Below are positions 48,907-58,700 of a stretch of DNA of 64,000 nt, one piece after another (the first letter of the stretch is position 1; each line of letters begins with the position of its first letter). The DNA is taken from contig JAFQEB010000021.1 of NCBI GenBank assembly GCA_017399225.1, forward strand, positions 9,688 to 73,687, written 5' to 3'. The notes under the pieces were generated by a model, which did no database searches, was not told the DNA's origin, and saw nothing but the letters and a program-made list of their open reading frames with translations. This DNA comes from Clostridia bacterium. GTDB lineage: Bacteria; Bacillota_A; Clostridia; Christensenellales; Aristaeellaceae. Both the position numbers and the translations under genes were made by a program.

Positions 48907-49400
48907 ATAAGCAAGACTGGATGAAGGCGCTGCAAAGAATGGCCCAGGGCGAGCGTATGGTAGACGCGCTCGGGTTGTTTGAGCAGCACAAGGATGAGGT
49001 AGTCGACATGCTCTTCGGGGAGAAGGCGTGTGCAGCAACGGCCGCCGCGGCCTCGGGAGACAGCCTGTTTGAACGAGACACCCGCGAGATCGCGCAGCTG
49101 GTAGCGAAGTGGTCCATCTATGCACTGCCGTTGGATGAAGAAGTGCTTGGCATCACCGTGGATGTAAGCCAGCCTGATCAGCCGCCGCTTGTCATAGCGC
49201 GCACCGAGGGCGGAGAGGTCTTCCTGTTTGACGTGAACGAGGCTTCCCGTGCCAATGAGGATCACCTGGAGGACTGCCGTCATGTGGAGGCCTCATGGAG
49301 CGACTGGCAGGATCGCCCTGAATTCCTCCCCCTGTTCTGCGAGACGCTGACTGCCGCCCCGACCGCTCAGGGGCTGCCAGCACCGGAATATATCCACTGA
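48903..49400 (+). CDS. Orphan protein A of a tandem paralogue pair
   Basis: A 165-residue protein without recognisable domain. It shares a plan with the next gene: helical N-terminus (MNKQDWMKALQRMAQGERM), a central EIAQLVAKWSIYAL, then EDHLEDCRHVEASWSD, and a C-terminal FLPLFCETLT...GLPAPEYIH. No signal peptide or membrane segment. Coupled to the HAD gene. Function unknown; not a family I recognise. Confidence 0.7.
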   Translation: MNKQDWMKALQRMAQGERMVDALGLFEQHKDEVVDMLFGEKACAATAAAASGDSLFERDTREIAQLVAKWSIYALPLDEEVLGITVDVSQPDQPPLVIARTEGGEVFLFDVNEASRANEDHLEDCRHVEASWSDWQDRPEFLPLFCETLTAAPTAQGLPAPEYIH

Positions 49401-49421
49401 TATCCGTAAGGAGGCTCTCCC

Positions 49422-49922
49422 ATGCCCAACGAGAACACCTGGCTGGACGACCTTTTGGCGCAGGTTGCCTCCGGTGCCATGCAGCCGCAGGACGCGCTGC
49501 AGCAGTTCTTCCTCCATAAGCGCAAAGCCGGAGAGGCCTCTCTCACCGAGGAGGATCACGCCTTCATCAGCGCCATGGATGCGGTGGAAACAGCGCACAT
49601 CGTCGCCAAATGGTGCGCCCGCAGCGCTGCCGCCCAGGGCGGCGTCACCGCGATCCTGGCAGATTTGCGCCGCCCGGGCTTCTTCCGCATGAACCGCCGC
49701 CCGCCGCTGGTCAGCGGCATATCGCTGGTTTCCGGACGCAGCGTGATGCTCTTCTCCCCCGCCGACGTCTCCGGCGACGACGAGTATGCCGAGGACTGCA
49801 TCCGCGTTTCCGGCAGCTTTGCCGGCGCGCCGGGCGATCCCGCCTTTATCCCCGTATTCAAAAGCGCCCTGAACACAGCCCTGAAAGGCTACGGACTTCC
49901 CGTGCCCGAATACCGGCTGTAA
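49422..49922 (+). CDS. Orphan protein B of a tandem paralogue pair
   Basis: A 166-residue relative of the preceding protein: ETAHIVAKWCARSA matches EIAQLVAKWSIYAL, EYAEDCIRVSGSF matches HLEDCRHVEASWS, and FIPVFKSALNTALKGYGLPV ending PEYRL matches the other C-terminus. Identity looks low outside these blocks, so the duplication is old. AAGGAGG precedes the ATG. It is 18 bp from the P-type ATPase gene. May be a cytosolic partner of either neighbour (inference only). Confidence 0.7.
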   Translation: MPNENTWLDDLLAQVASGAMQPQDALQQFFLHKRKAGEASLTEEDHAFISAMDAVETAHIVAKWCARSAAAQGGVTAILADLRRPGFFRMNRRPPLVSGISLVSGRSVMLFSPADVSGDDEYAEDCIRVSGSFAGAPGDPAFIPVFKSALNTALKGYGLPVPEYRL

Positions 49923-49940
49923 CAGGGCACAGGAGGAGTC

Positions 49941-52280
49941 ATGACTGAACCCCTGCATATCCCCGCCGGGCTTCCCGCCGACTTCCAGCCCACCGGGCCG
50001 GAAGGGCTGAGCGATCAGGAAGCCGCAGGTCGCAAAAGCAACCAAACGACTGCCAGCCCCGGCAAATCCGTCTGGCAGATCCTTTCGGGAAACCTGTTCA
50101 CTCCCTTCAACCTGCTCAACGTCGCCCTGGCGGTCTGCCTGGCGCTGGTGGGCTCCTGGCGGAACATGCTCTTCATGGGCGTGGTGATCTCCAACACGGT
50201 CATCGGCACCGTGCAGGAGCTGCGGGCCCGGGCCACCATCCGCCGCCTGACGCTGCTGAGCGCCCCCCGGGCGCATGTGATGCGGAACGGGCAGGTGCGC
50301 ACCTGCCGCGCAGAGGAGCTGGCGGAGGGCGACCTGATCCTCCTCCACGCGGGCGATCAGGTCATGGCCGATGCGATGATCGTCAGCGGCCAGGGTGCAG
50401 CGAACGAATCGCTGCTGACGGGCGAGAGCGACCCCATCCGCAAGCAGCCCGGCGACTGGCTCATGTCCGGCAGCTACGTCACCGAGGGCAGCTTCACCGC
50501 CCAGCTGGTTTTTGTGGGCGACGACAGCTATGCCGCCCGCCTCACCAGCTCAGCCCGGGAGATCAAGCGGCCCAGATCCGCCCTGATGGCAGAGCTGAAC
50601 AAGCTGATCCGCTTCGTCAGCATTATCCTGCTGCCCCTGGGCGTGCTGCTCTTCCTCAAGGAGTACCTGCTGAGCCAAGCCCCCCTGCAGGAGGCCGTCC
50701 CCGAGGCCGTCGCCGCCATGGTCGGCATGATCCCCGAGGGGCTGATGCTGCTGACCAGCGTGGCCATGGCCGTAGGCGTGGTGAAGCTGGGTCTCCGCCA
50801 TACGCTGGTGCAGGAGCTCTACGGCATCGAGACCCTCGCCCGTGCCGACGTATTGTGCCTGGACAAGACCGGCACCCTCACCACCGGCCGGATGATCGTG
50901 CAGGAGCTTGTGCCGGTGGATCTGTCCGCCGATGATCTGGAGGCGGCCCTCAGCCGCTTCCTGGGGGCCGTGGACGAACCCTCCGGCACGCTGGACGCCC
51001 TGCGCGCCGCCGTGAAGCCCGGTACGGAAGAGGCGCTCGCCCGCCTTCCCTTCTCCTCCGAACGCAAAAAATCTGCCGTCTCCTTCCGTGACGGCACGAC
51101 GCTCATCCTGGGCGCGCCGAACTATGTGCTGCCTCCGGAGGAGCTCGCGCCGCTGGAAAGCACCATTGCCGGGTATGCCGCCCGGGGCTGCCGCGTACTG
51201 CTGCTGGCAGAGGCCGACGGCTGCATCGACGGCGAGCTTCTCCCGCCGGTACAATGCGTCACCGGTCTGTGTATCCTGGCCGATGAGCTGCGCGCCTCCG
51301 CCGCCGAAACGCTGCAGTACTTCCGCGAGCAGGACGTGACGCTCAAGGTCATCAGCGGCGACGACCCCCGCACCGTGGAGGCCATCGCCCGCAGCATCGG
51401 CCTGACCGGCGAGGCCGTGGACGCCTCCACCCTTTCCGACGCCGATCTGGCTGCCGCCTGCGAGCGCTTCACCATCTTCGGCCGCGTGACGCCGGTGCAG
51501 AAAAAGCTGCTGGTCGAGTCCCTCAAGGCCCAGGGACACAGCGTCGCCATGACCGGCGACGGCGTGAACGACATCCCGGCCCTGAAGGCGGCGGACTGCT
51601 CCATCGCCATGCCCGGCGGCGCAGACGCAGCACGCCAGGTCGCCCAGCTGACGCTGCTGGACGGCGACTTTTCCAGCCTGCCCCTGGTGGTGGGCGAAGG
51701 CCGCCGCGTCGTCGGCAACATCACCCGGGCTGCCTCCCTCTTCCTGGTCAAGACGCTGTACTCCTTTGCGCTGGCGGCGCTGGTGCTGTTCCTGCCGGTG
51801 GATTACCCCTTCCAGCCCATCCAGCTGACCCTCGTCAGCTCCCTGACGGTCGGCGTACCTTCCTTTTTCCTGGCGCTGGAGCCCCGCAACGCCCGCATCC
51901 GCGGCGGCTTCCTGCAAACGGTGCTGCTCCGGGCCATTCCGGGCGCGGCTGCGGTGACCGTCTGCGCCTTGGCCGCCATGCTGTGCCGCTATCGGGGCTG
52001 GTCCGCGGAGGACTGCTCCACCCTGGCGACCCTCTCGGCGGGCACGGTGGGGCTGCTGATGCTCATGACCGTATGTCTGCCTCTGACCCGTATGAGAGCC
52101 GTCCTGCTGGGCACGATGACCGCCGCCTTCGTGGGGGCCGTGCTGGTGCTGGGCCGCATCTTCCTGCTGACCACCCTCGGGCCGCAGCAGTGCATCGGCC
52201 TGCTCCTCCTGATCGCCGTAGCCGGCAGTGTCATGGCCGCGACGTCCTGGCTGATGCGCCGCTGGAATGCCCGGCGCTGA
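49941..52280 (+). CDS. Cation-transporting P-type ATPase (CtpE-like)
   Basis: A 779-residue membrane pump. A-domain LLTGESDP (TGES 160-163), the membrane motif GMIPEGLMLL, phosphorylation aspartate D308 in LCLDKTGTLTTG, hinge MTGDGVNDIPALKAADC, and about ten membrane helices with a six-helix C-terminal block. The GMIPEG form and the short nucleotide-binding domain resemble CtpE-type (P2-like, calcium) ATPases rather than heavy-metal P1B pumps, which have CPC. The ion cannot be decided by eye. AGGAGG precedes the ATG. Confidence 0.88.
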   Translation: MTEPLHIPAGLPADFQPTGPEGLSDQEAAGRKSNQTTASPGKSVWQILSGNLFTPFNLLNVALAVCLALVGSWRNMLFMGVVISNTVIGTVQELRARATIRRLTLLSAPRAHVMRNGQVRTCRAEELAEGDLILLHAGDQVMADAMIVSGQGAANESLLTGESDPIRKQPGDWLMSGSYVTEGSFTAQLVFVGDDSYAARLTSSAREIKRPRSALMAELNKLIRFVSIILLPLGVLLFLKEYLLSQAPLQEAVPEAVAAMVGMIPEGLMLLTSVAMAVGVVKLGLRHTLVQELYGIETLARADVLCLDKTGTLTTGRMIVQELVPVDLSADDLEAALSRFLGAVDEPSGTLDALRAAVKPGTEEALARLPFSSERKKSAVSFRDGTTLILGAPNYVLPPEELAPLESTIAGYAARGCRVLLLAEADGCIDGELLPPVQCVTGLCILADELRASAAETLQYFREQDVTLKVISGDDPRTVEAIARSIGLTGEAVDASTLSDADLAAACERFTIFGRVTPVQKKLLVESLKAQGHSVAMTGDGVNDIPALKAADCSIAMPGGADAARQVAQLTLLDGDFSSLPLVVGEGRRVVGNITRAASLFLVKTLYSFALAALVLFLPVDYPFQPIQLTLVSSLTVGVPSFFLALEPRNARIRGGFLQTVLLRAIPGAAAVTVCALAAMLCRYRGWSAEDCSTLATLSAGTVGLLMLMTVCLPLTRMRAVLLGTMTAAFVGAVLVLGRIFLLTTLGPQQCIGLLLLIAVAGSVMAATSWLMRRWNARR

Positions 52281-52303
52281 TCCCATATCCACAGCCGCAT
52301 AGC

Positions 52304-52344
52304 AAATCCCCCGGTGCAGCATTTCAGCTGTATCCGGGGGATTT
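52304..52344. terminator. Bidirectional terminator
   Basis: Stem AAATCCCCCGGTGCAGC (52304-52320) with GCTGTATCCGGGGGATTT (52327-52344), between two convergent genes; ends are T-rich in both directions. Confidence 0.8.
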
Positions 52345-52350
52345 AATCTG

Positions 52351-53328
52351 TTAGCCCTGCTGCTCCGGCCTGTTCAGCAGCCGGAAGCACCCGGCTGTTG
52401 CGAAGCCCGCTGCCAGAATGACCAGCAGATCAACGGGCGCCAGCACGATCCCGGGCAGGCCGTCAAAGAGGAAGCCCGCGCCAAAGCGATACAGATGCCC
52501 GTGCAGCAGGATCATCTCGCCTGCGTACATCAGCAGCGTCATCCCGGCGGCGACGGCCGCAGGCAGCCAGACAGCGGCTCTTCCCCTTCCCAGCAGGAAG
52601 GAACCCGCAAAGCCGCCCGCCGTCATGCCGAGCAGGATGAAGAACAGCGCCATCAGCGCCGCGGACAGGGGCGACACCCGCAAGCTGCCATCCCGCCAGA
52701 AGGCCGTGAAGCACGCCAGGATGCACAGCCCCAGGAATACTGCCGTGCAGACCGATTGCTGCACCAGCGCCTTCACGCGCCGCCCGTCGCCCGTTCGGGT
52801 CAGCTGTCCGAAGCCGTACAGGCAGTTCAGCAGCACAAGGATCAGCACGACGGAGATGACGTAAAAGTGCAGCTTGAACGCCGGACTATATTCCCCCATC
52901 AGGATCTCAACGGCGGTCTGGGTCTTGTAGGCGGTTTCCGCCGTGCCCCAACCGTTCGGCGGCCTGTAGCACATGAACATCTGCCAGTCCTCCAGCCGGA
53001 CCACGGTTTCCGCCGTCGTCACGACCACCCGCTGCTCAAACAGCCATTCCAGCGCAAAGAATGCACCGATGCCCAGCGCCGCGCCCCCCGCCAGCGCATG
53101 GCGGCGCAGCAGCCTCATGCACAGCGGCATCAGCAGCACCGCCAGCAGCACAGCAAGGCAGATCGGCGTGTACGGGATGACATATTTCGGGTAGTTCTCC
53201 TTCAGCACTGTACCGTTCAGGAGCATATCCCGAACCACCTGCACGCCCATGGCGAGCGGATACCAGGAGGCCAGCAGCACCTCCAGGCAGGCCAGCAGCC
53301 AGTATCGGCAAAAGCGCTTGTTTTGCAA
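52351..53328 (-). CDS. Multi-pass membrane protein, unknown
   Basis: A 325-residue protein with about seven or eight hydrophobic segments (for example PICLAVLLAVLLMPLCM, FYVISVVLILVLLNCLYGF, LLVILAAGFATAGCF). An extracytoplasmic stretch near residues 105-145 contains RPPNGWGTAETAY. No known family recognised. It stands alone and is convergent with the ATPase gene. Confidence 0.7.
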   Translation of the reverse strand: MQNKRFCRYWLLACLEVLLASWYPLAMGVQVVRDMLLNGTVLKENYPKYVIPYTPICLAVLLAVLLMPLCMRLLRRHALAGGAALGIGAFFALEWLFEQRVVVTTAETVVRLEDWQMFMCYRPPNGWGTAETAYKTQTAVEILMGEYSPAFKLHFYVISVVLILVLLNCLYGFGQLTRTGDGRRVKALVQQSVCTAVFLGLCILACFTAFWRDGSLRVSPLSAALMALFFILLGMTAGGFAGSFLLGRGRAAVWLPAAVAAGMTLLMYAGEMILLHGHLYRFGAGFLFDGLPGIVLAPVDLLVILAAGFATAGCFRLLNRPEQQG

Positions 53329-53563
53329 CGTTTTTCCCTCCTGTTCGTTCCCGTCATACGCTTCCTTGAATCCATTCTATCGCAACAGTCTGCATTTGTC
53401 ATCCCTCCGCGCCAGATTTTACAAATCAGCATGATGTTCACAGGAAGTTTCCAAATTTGTGTCCAAAAGGGCTCGATTCCTCTTGACGAGCGTGGTATAA
53501 TAAAAGGTGGCGGGCCATGTGACCCGCGTGACATTGCGACAGTTTGAAATGGAGATCATCGAC

Positions 53564-54766
53564 ATGGTTAAGGTAAACATTATTTCCGGCTTCCTGGGCG
53601 CTGGCAAGACCACGCTGATCAAGAAGCTGCTGCAGGCCCCCGCTGAAATGAAGGGCGAGAAGATCATCCTGCTGGAGAACGAGTACGGCGACGTGGGCGT
53701 GGACGGCGCGTTCATGAAGGACGCCGGCGTCATTGTCGACGAGCTGAACAGCGGCTGCATCTGCTGCACGCTGGTGGGCGACTTCCAGAAGGCCGTGGAC
53801 GAGCTGATCGAGAAGTACAACCCCGACCGCCTGATCATCGAGCCCAGCGGCGTTGGCAAGCTGAGCGAGATCGTCTCTGCGGTGGAGAAGTGCAAGGCCA
53901 ATCACCCTGAGATGGAGATCGCCGGCTGCGCGACGGTGGTGGACGCTGGCAAGTGCCGTATGCACATGAAGAACTTCGGCGAATTCTTCCTGGATCAGGT
54001 GAACACCGCCGACACCGTGATTTTCAGCCGCACCCAGCTGCTCAGCGCTGACCGCGTGGAGAAGAGCCGCGTGCTGATCGAGGAGGCCCATCCCGGCGTG
54101 CGCGTGGTCACCACCCCCTGGGACGACCTCTCTGCCGAGGTACTGCTGGAGGTGGTCGAGTCCGGCCGCCCCATCGTGCTGCATGTGGAGCATGAGCATC
54201 ACCACCATGAGCATGGCGAGGAGTGCCACTGCCACGACCATGAGCACGAGCACCATCACCACGAGCATGGCGAGGAGTGCCACTGCCATGACCATGACCA
54301 CGAGCACCATCACCACGAGCATGGCGAGGAGTGCCACTGCCACGACCATGACCACGAGCACCATCACCACGAGCATGGTGAGGAGTGCCACTGCCATGAC
54401 CATGACCACGAGCACCATCACCACGAGCATGACGAGCACTGCACCTGCGGCTGCCACGACCATGATCACGGCCATCATCACCACCACGCCAACGAGGTGT
54501 TCATCTCCATCGGCTGGGAGACGGCCAAGCGCTACGAGCAGGCAGATATCGAAAGCAAGCTGAACGCCCTCTCCGATGAGGAGGAGTACGGCAATATCCT
54601 GCGCGCCAAGGGCATCCTGCAGGACGCTGCGGGCAACTGGTTCCAGTTTGACTACGTCCCCGGCGAGAGCCAGTTCCGCCCCGGCAGCGCGGACTACACC
54701 GGCCGCATCTGCATCATCGGCGCCCATATCGACGAAAAGGCACTGAAGGAGCTTTTTAACGCATGA
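53564..54766 (+). CDS. CobW/COG0523 GTPase, metallochaperone with His-rich tandem repeat
   Basis: A 400-residue GTPase. P-loop SGFLGAGKTTL (9-16), the metal-binding CxCC in SGCICCTLVGD (C65, C67, C68), and VVDAGK. The usual NKxD is replaced by SRTQ. Between residues about 210 and 312 is a His/Glu/Asp/Cys-rich array of five 18-residue units (EHHHHEHGEECHCHDHDH type), likely binding many Zn2+ ions. The C-terminal domain (about 315-400) follows. Such proteins deliver zinc or another metal to client enzymes. Start at 53564 has GGAG 9 bases upstream. Its stop overlaps the second CobW gene. Confidence 0.9.
   Translation: MVKVNIISGFLGAGKTTLIKKLLQAPAEMKGEKIILLENEYGDVGVDGAFMKDAGVIVDELNSGCICCTLVGDFQKAVDELIEKYNPDRLIIEPSGVGKLSEIVSAVEKCKANHPEMEIAGCATVVDAGKCRMHMKNFGEFFLDQVNTADTVIFSRTQLLSADRVEKSRVLIEEAHPGVRVVTTPWDDLSAEVLLEVVESGRPIVLHVEHEHHHHEHGEECHCHDHEHEHHHHEHGEECHCHDHDHEHHHHEHGEECHCHDHDHEHHHHEHGEECHCHDHDHEHHHHEHDEHCTCGCHDHDHGHHHHHANEVFISIGWETAKRYEQADIESKLNALSDEEEYGNILRAKGILQDAAGNWFQFDYVPGESQFRPGSADYTGRICIIGAHIDEKALKELFNA
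54191..54450 (+). repeat. 54-bp tandem repeat encoding the His-rich array
   Basis: Nearly five copies of a 54-bp unit encoding 18 residues; copies differ mostly at synonymous positions (GGC/GGT, CAC/CAT). The open frame on the other strand over this region is a shadow. Confidence 0.85.
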
Positions 54767-55707
54767 GCAATCAGGAATTCATCGCCGTCTACCTGGTCAC
54801 AGGCTTCCTGGAGAGCGGCAAGACCAGTCTGATCAACAGTATGCTGCAGGATGAAAACTTCTCCTGCGGGCAGAAGACGCTGATCGTCTGCTGCGAGGAG
54901 GGCATGGAGGAGTACGACGTGGACGCCATCGCCAAGGGCGACACGAGCATCGTCACCCTGGACTCCGCCGAGGAGATCACCACCGAGCGCTTTGCGGAGC
55001 TGAACGCCCAGTACAAGCCTGAGCGCGTGATCATCGAGTACAACAGCATGTGGCAGATCGAGCGGCTGGGCGGCTGTATGCTGCCCCGCAAGTGGGAGGT
55101 CGTGCAGATCATCACCACCGTGGACGCCACCACCTTCGACAACTACTTCACCAACATGCGCCAGCTGATGACCGATCCGATGAAGGTGAGCGATCTGGTG
55201 CTGTTCAACCGCTGCGATCCCAAGGCGAACAAGAGCCCCTGGCGCCGCCAGATCAAGGCAGTCGCCCCCCGCGTGAACGTGATGTTTGAAAATACCGACG
55301 GCACCAGCGAGGATGGCGTGGCCGACGAGGATCTGCCTTACGACATGAAGGCCGCCATCATCGACATTGATGACGAATGCCTGCCCATCTTCTACCTGGA
55401 CAGCATGGATCACCCCGAGCGCTACGACCGCAAGACCGTCCGCATGGTGGGCCAGTGCTTCCGGGAGAAGCAGCTGCCCAAGGGCTTCTACATGTTCGGG
55501 CGCATGGCCATGACCTGCTGCGCGGACGACATCGCTCCCATCGGCTGGATCACCCAGGGCGTCACCCAGCCCGGCGGCAAGGGCTATATCAAGCTGACCG
55601 CCAGCTGCAAGCGCGTGACCTCCGGCGGCGAGAGCATGTTGATGCTCACCGAGGTCCGCACCGAACCCGCCCCCGCCCCCAAGGAGAAGTACCTCAACTT
55701 CAACTAA
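54763..55707 (+). CDS. Second CobW-family GTPase
   Basis: A 314-residue relative. P-loop TGFLESGKTSLINS (about 13-26), then VDATTFDNYF (Walker B-like segment) and LFNRCDPKANK, a variant of the NKxD guanine motif. The CxCC metal motif is absent; instead there is VCCEEG near 48 and MTCCADD near 252, so metal handling would differ. The C-terminal domain is like that of other CobW proteins. It is coupled to the first CobW gene (ATGA), suggesting that the two act together, perhaps as a pair with one metal-loading and one regulatory member. Confidence 0.85.
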   Translation: MSNQEFIAVYLVTGFLESGKTSLINSMLQDENFSCGQKTLIVCCEEGMEEYDVDAIAKGDTSIVTLDSAEEITTERFAELNAQYKPERVIIEYNSMWQIERLGGCMLPRKWEVVQIITTVDATTFDNYFTNMRQLMTDPMKVSDLVLFNRCDPKANKSPWRRQIKAVAPRVNVMFENTDGTSEDGVADEDLPYDMKAAIIDIDDECLPIFYLDSMDHPERYDRKTVRMVGQCFREKQLPKGFYMFGRMAMTCCADDIAPIGWITQGVTQPGGKGYIKLTASCKRVTSGGESMLMLTEVRTEPAPAPKEKYLNFN

Positions 55708-55723
55708 GCCATCCGCATACGCA

Positions 55724-55756
55724 AAGAGCACGCAGACCGCTTGTCTGCGTGCTCTT
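55724..55756. terminator. Bidirectional terminator between cobW pair and SNF2 gene
   Basis: 14-bp stem AAGAGCACGCAGAC/GTCTGCGTGCTCTT (55724-55737, 55743-55756), followed by GTTT on the plus strand. Confidence 0.8.
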
Positions 55757-55758
55757 GT

Positions 55759-58700
55759 TTATTGGAACAACGACAGGATCTCCTGGGGGCTGAGCCCTGT
55801 CACCTGGCTCTCGCCGGGCTTGATCAGCTGCTCGAACAGCGCCTTTTTGCGCTGCCCCAGGGCCACCACCTGTTCCTCGATGGAGCCGTGGGTCACCAGG
55901 CGGATGACCTCCACTTTGCGGGTCTGACCGATGCGGTAAGCCCGGTCAGTCGCCTGATCCTCTGCGGCGGGGTTCCACCAGGGATCGTAATGGATCACCA
56001 TGTCTGCGCCGGTCAGGTTGAGGCCGGTGCCCCCTGCCTTCAGGGAGATCAGGAAGATCGACCCCTGGCCGCCGTTGAACTGCTCGGTCATCTGCACCCG
56101 CTGCTGGGCGGGAGTGTCGCCGTCCAGATACATGGTGGCATAGCCGCTTTGCTCCAGCTCCTTGCGCAGGATCTTGAGCATGGAGGTAAAGGCGCTGAAG
56201 AGCAGCACGCGGCGGCCCTTGCCGATGGCCTCGGGCAGGATGTCCAGCAGCATATCCAGCTTGCCGCTGGTGCCGGTGTAGTCCTCCATCACCAGGGAGG
56301 GGTGACAGCAGATCTCCCGCAGCTGCGTGATGGCCGCCAGCACCTCCGTGCGGCCGCGCTCGAAGCCCTTTTCCCGGACGATGGAGTCCACCCGATCCCG
56401 CAGATGCAGCATCGTGGCCTGATAGACCTTCGACTGCTCCGGGCTCATGGTAGCCGTCATGACCGTTTCGATCTTGTCGGGCAGCTCCTTGAGCACCTCC
56501 TTCTTCAAACGGCGCATAAGGAAGGGGCTGATGCGGCGGCGCAGATCCTCCGCCTCCACGTCTCCACCGGCGCCGTTCTGGAAGCGCCGCATGAAGGCGC
56601 TGTAGGAAAGCAGGTATCCCGGCAGAACGAAATTGAAGATGCTCCACAATTCGCCCACGCCGTTTTCAAGAGGCGTGCCGGTCAGGGCAAAGCGGGTGCG
56701 GGCCTTGAGCTGCCGCACGGCCATCGCCGCCTTGCTGCCCGCATTTTTGATGTGCTGCGCTTCATCCAGGATGGCAAAGCGGAACTCGATATCCGTCAGC
56801 TGCTCGATATCCTGGCGGATCAGGGGGTAGGAGGTGATGAGGACGTCCACATCCCCGACCGTCTTGACATGGCGGATCTGGCTTGCCCGCTGGGCAGCGC
56901 TGCCCGCCAGCACCATGACGGAAAGGTCCGGCGCAAAGCGCTCCAGCTCGCTGAGCCAGTTGTAGGTCAGCGTCGTGGGTGCGACCACCAGGCTGGTCTG
57001 CCCTATCTCCCGGGTGGCCAGCAGCAGCGCGATGACCTGCACCGTTTTGCCCAGGCCCATGTCATCCGCCAGCACGCCGCCCATATGCAGCTGATCGAGG
57101 GTGTACATCCACTGGAAGCCGCGCTGCTGGTAGGGCCGCAGCGTCAGCCCGTCAGGAAGGCGCACGGCGTCCGGCGCAGGTTCGGTCAGGGCCCGGACGG
57201 TTTCATGGACGGAATCCTCCACCTCGACCGGCAGCTTCAAGCCTTCCAGCATGCTCTGCATGTAGCAGGTGCGGTAAGCCTGCAGCTGCAGGGTATCGTC
57301 GCTGCCGCTGAGGGCGTCCAGCCCCTCGGCCGTGGCGACCTCAAAGATGTTGTCCGCCAAGGGCTGCCACTCCTCCATGGCGCTCAGATCCAGGAAGGAG
57401 CCGTCCTTGAGCCGGAAATACCGGCGGCGGCGGGCCAGCGCCTCCATGATCGCGTAGATCTCCTGAGCCGGCTCTCCGTCCTGGGTGAATTTCAGCTCCA
57501 GCGCCGGGCCGTTCATGCGCATACGCCCTGCAAAACGCGGCTTGCGGGGCGTCAGCTTTTTGAAATCGTTGGACAGGTAGACCTCCGCCAGCTGCTGCAG
57601 CCGTCCCACGCCCTCGGACACGAAATCAAAGATCGCATCCTGACCGGTGAGATAGACATGCCCCCTGCTGACCGTAAACCCTGAAGCGCCCAGCGCATCC
57701 AGCACCTGCCGCTCGGCAGCTGCATCGCGCAGGAGCAGCTTCTCCGACCGGGACAGGTTCTCCGGCAGCGGCGTTTCGTCAAAGGGGTCGATCTCCCTGT
57801 CGCCGTAGCGGAACTGGGCACGGGCTACCACGTCCCGCCCGTTGGCCGAGCGATCCAAATACACCCGGGCCAGCAGCGGCAAGCGGATCAGCTGCTTCTG
57901 CAGCTCCTCGGCGATCTCCACAATGCCGGTCATCTGCAAAAAGGGCACCAGCTCGCCGATCACGCGGGCCGCCTCCCGCACGGGGTAATCAAAGCTGCAC
58001 TGGCCGCCCATCTGCTCCGCATAAAGCACGCGAAGCACGGAGCGCTGCGCCTCCTCCACCGCGATGACCTTTTCATTCACCAGCGCATAGGCACAGGAGG
58101 CCGTCAACGGGCGGAATTCCGCAGGGAAGCGGGTAGAAACGGTCAACCCGCGAATATCCGAGGATACGCGGAAGTACAGCGGGATCCTCGTCTGATACAC
58201 GCGCTTGACGGTGTGGGTGCTGTCCCCATCCCGGATGGTAAAGGGTAGATTGTGCAGCTCGCCGAGGATGGCCTCCGCATACGGGTCAGGCAGGGCCAGC
58301 TCCCGCTGGTCGGCAGCCTTGAGCAGCACGCCGGTCTCCTTCTGCGCCATGCACATGGCCCGGAGGATCCGCAAGATCCGGTTTTCCACCCGGCCAAAGC
58401 GCATCCATTCCGGGTGGAAGGTGAAGCCCTTGCCGTATTCGATGGGCGTGCCGGAATCCATCGCCTCCAGCATCTGTGGGATGGACTTGACCACATAGAG
58501 CCTTTCCTCGCCCATCAGGAGAACGATCCTGAGGCGGGGCGCCTGATCGTTGCGGACAGGCTCGGCGATCAGCCGGACCGCCAGGCGAAGGGTCCCCTCC
58601 TCCGGCAGCGCCTTCTCCATGGCCGCCATCAGCCGGGGGCCGGAGGCGGCAGCCTTGCGCCGGAGCATCTCGCCCATCGCGCCGGCCTCCTGCGCCGACA

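Noticed and set aside
53483..53501. TTGACG and TATAAT upstream of the first cobW gene
   Set aside because: Only 7 bp separate them, so they cannot be one sigma-A promoter; the -10 box alone may be real. No Zur-like box was found.
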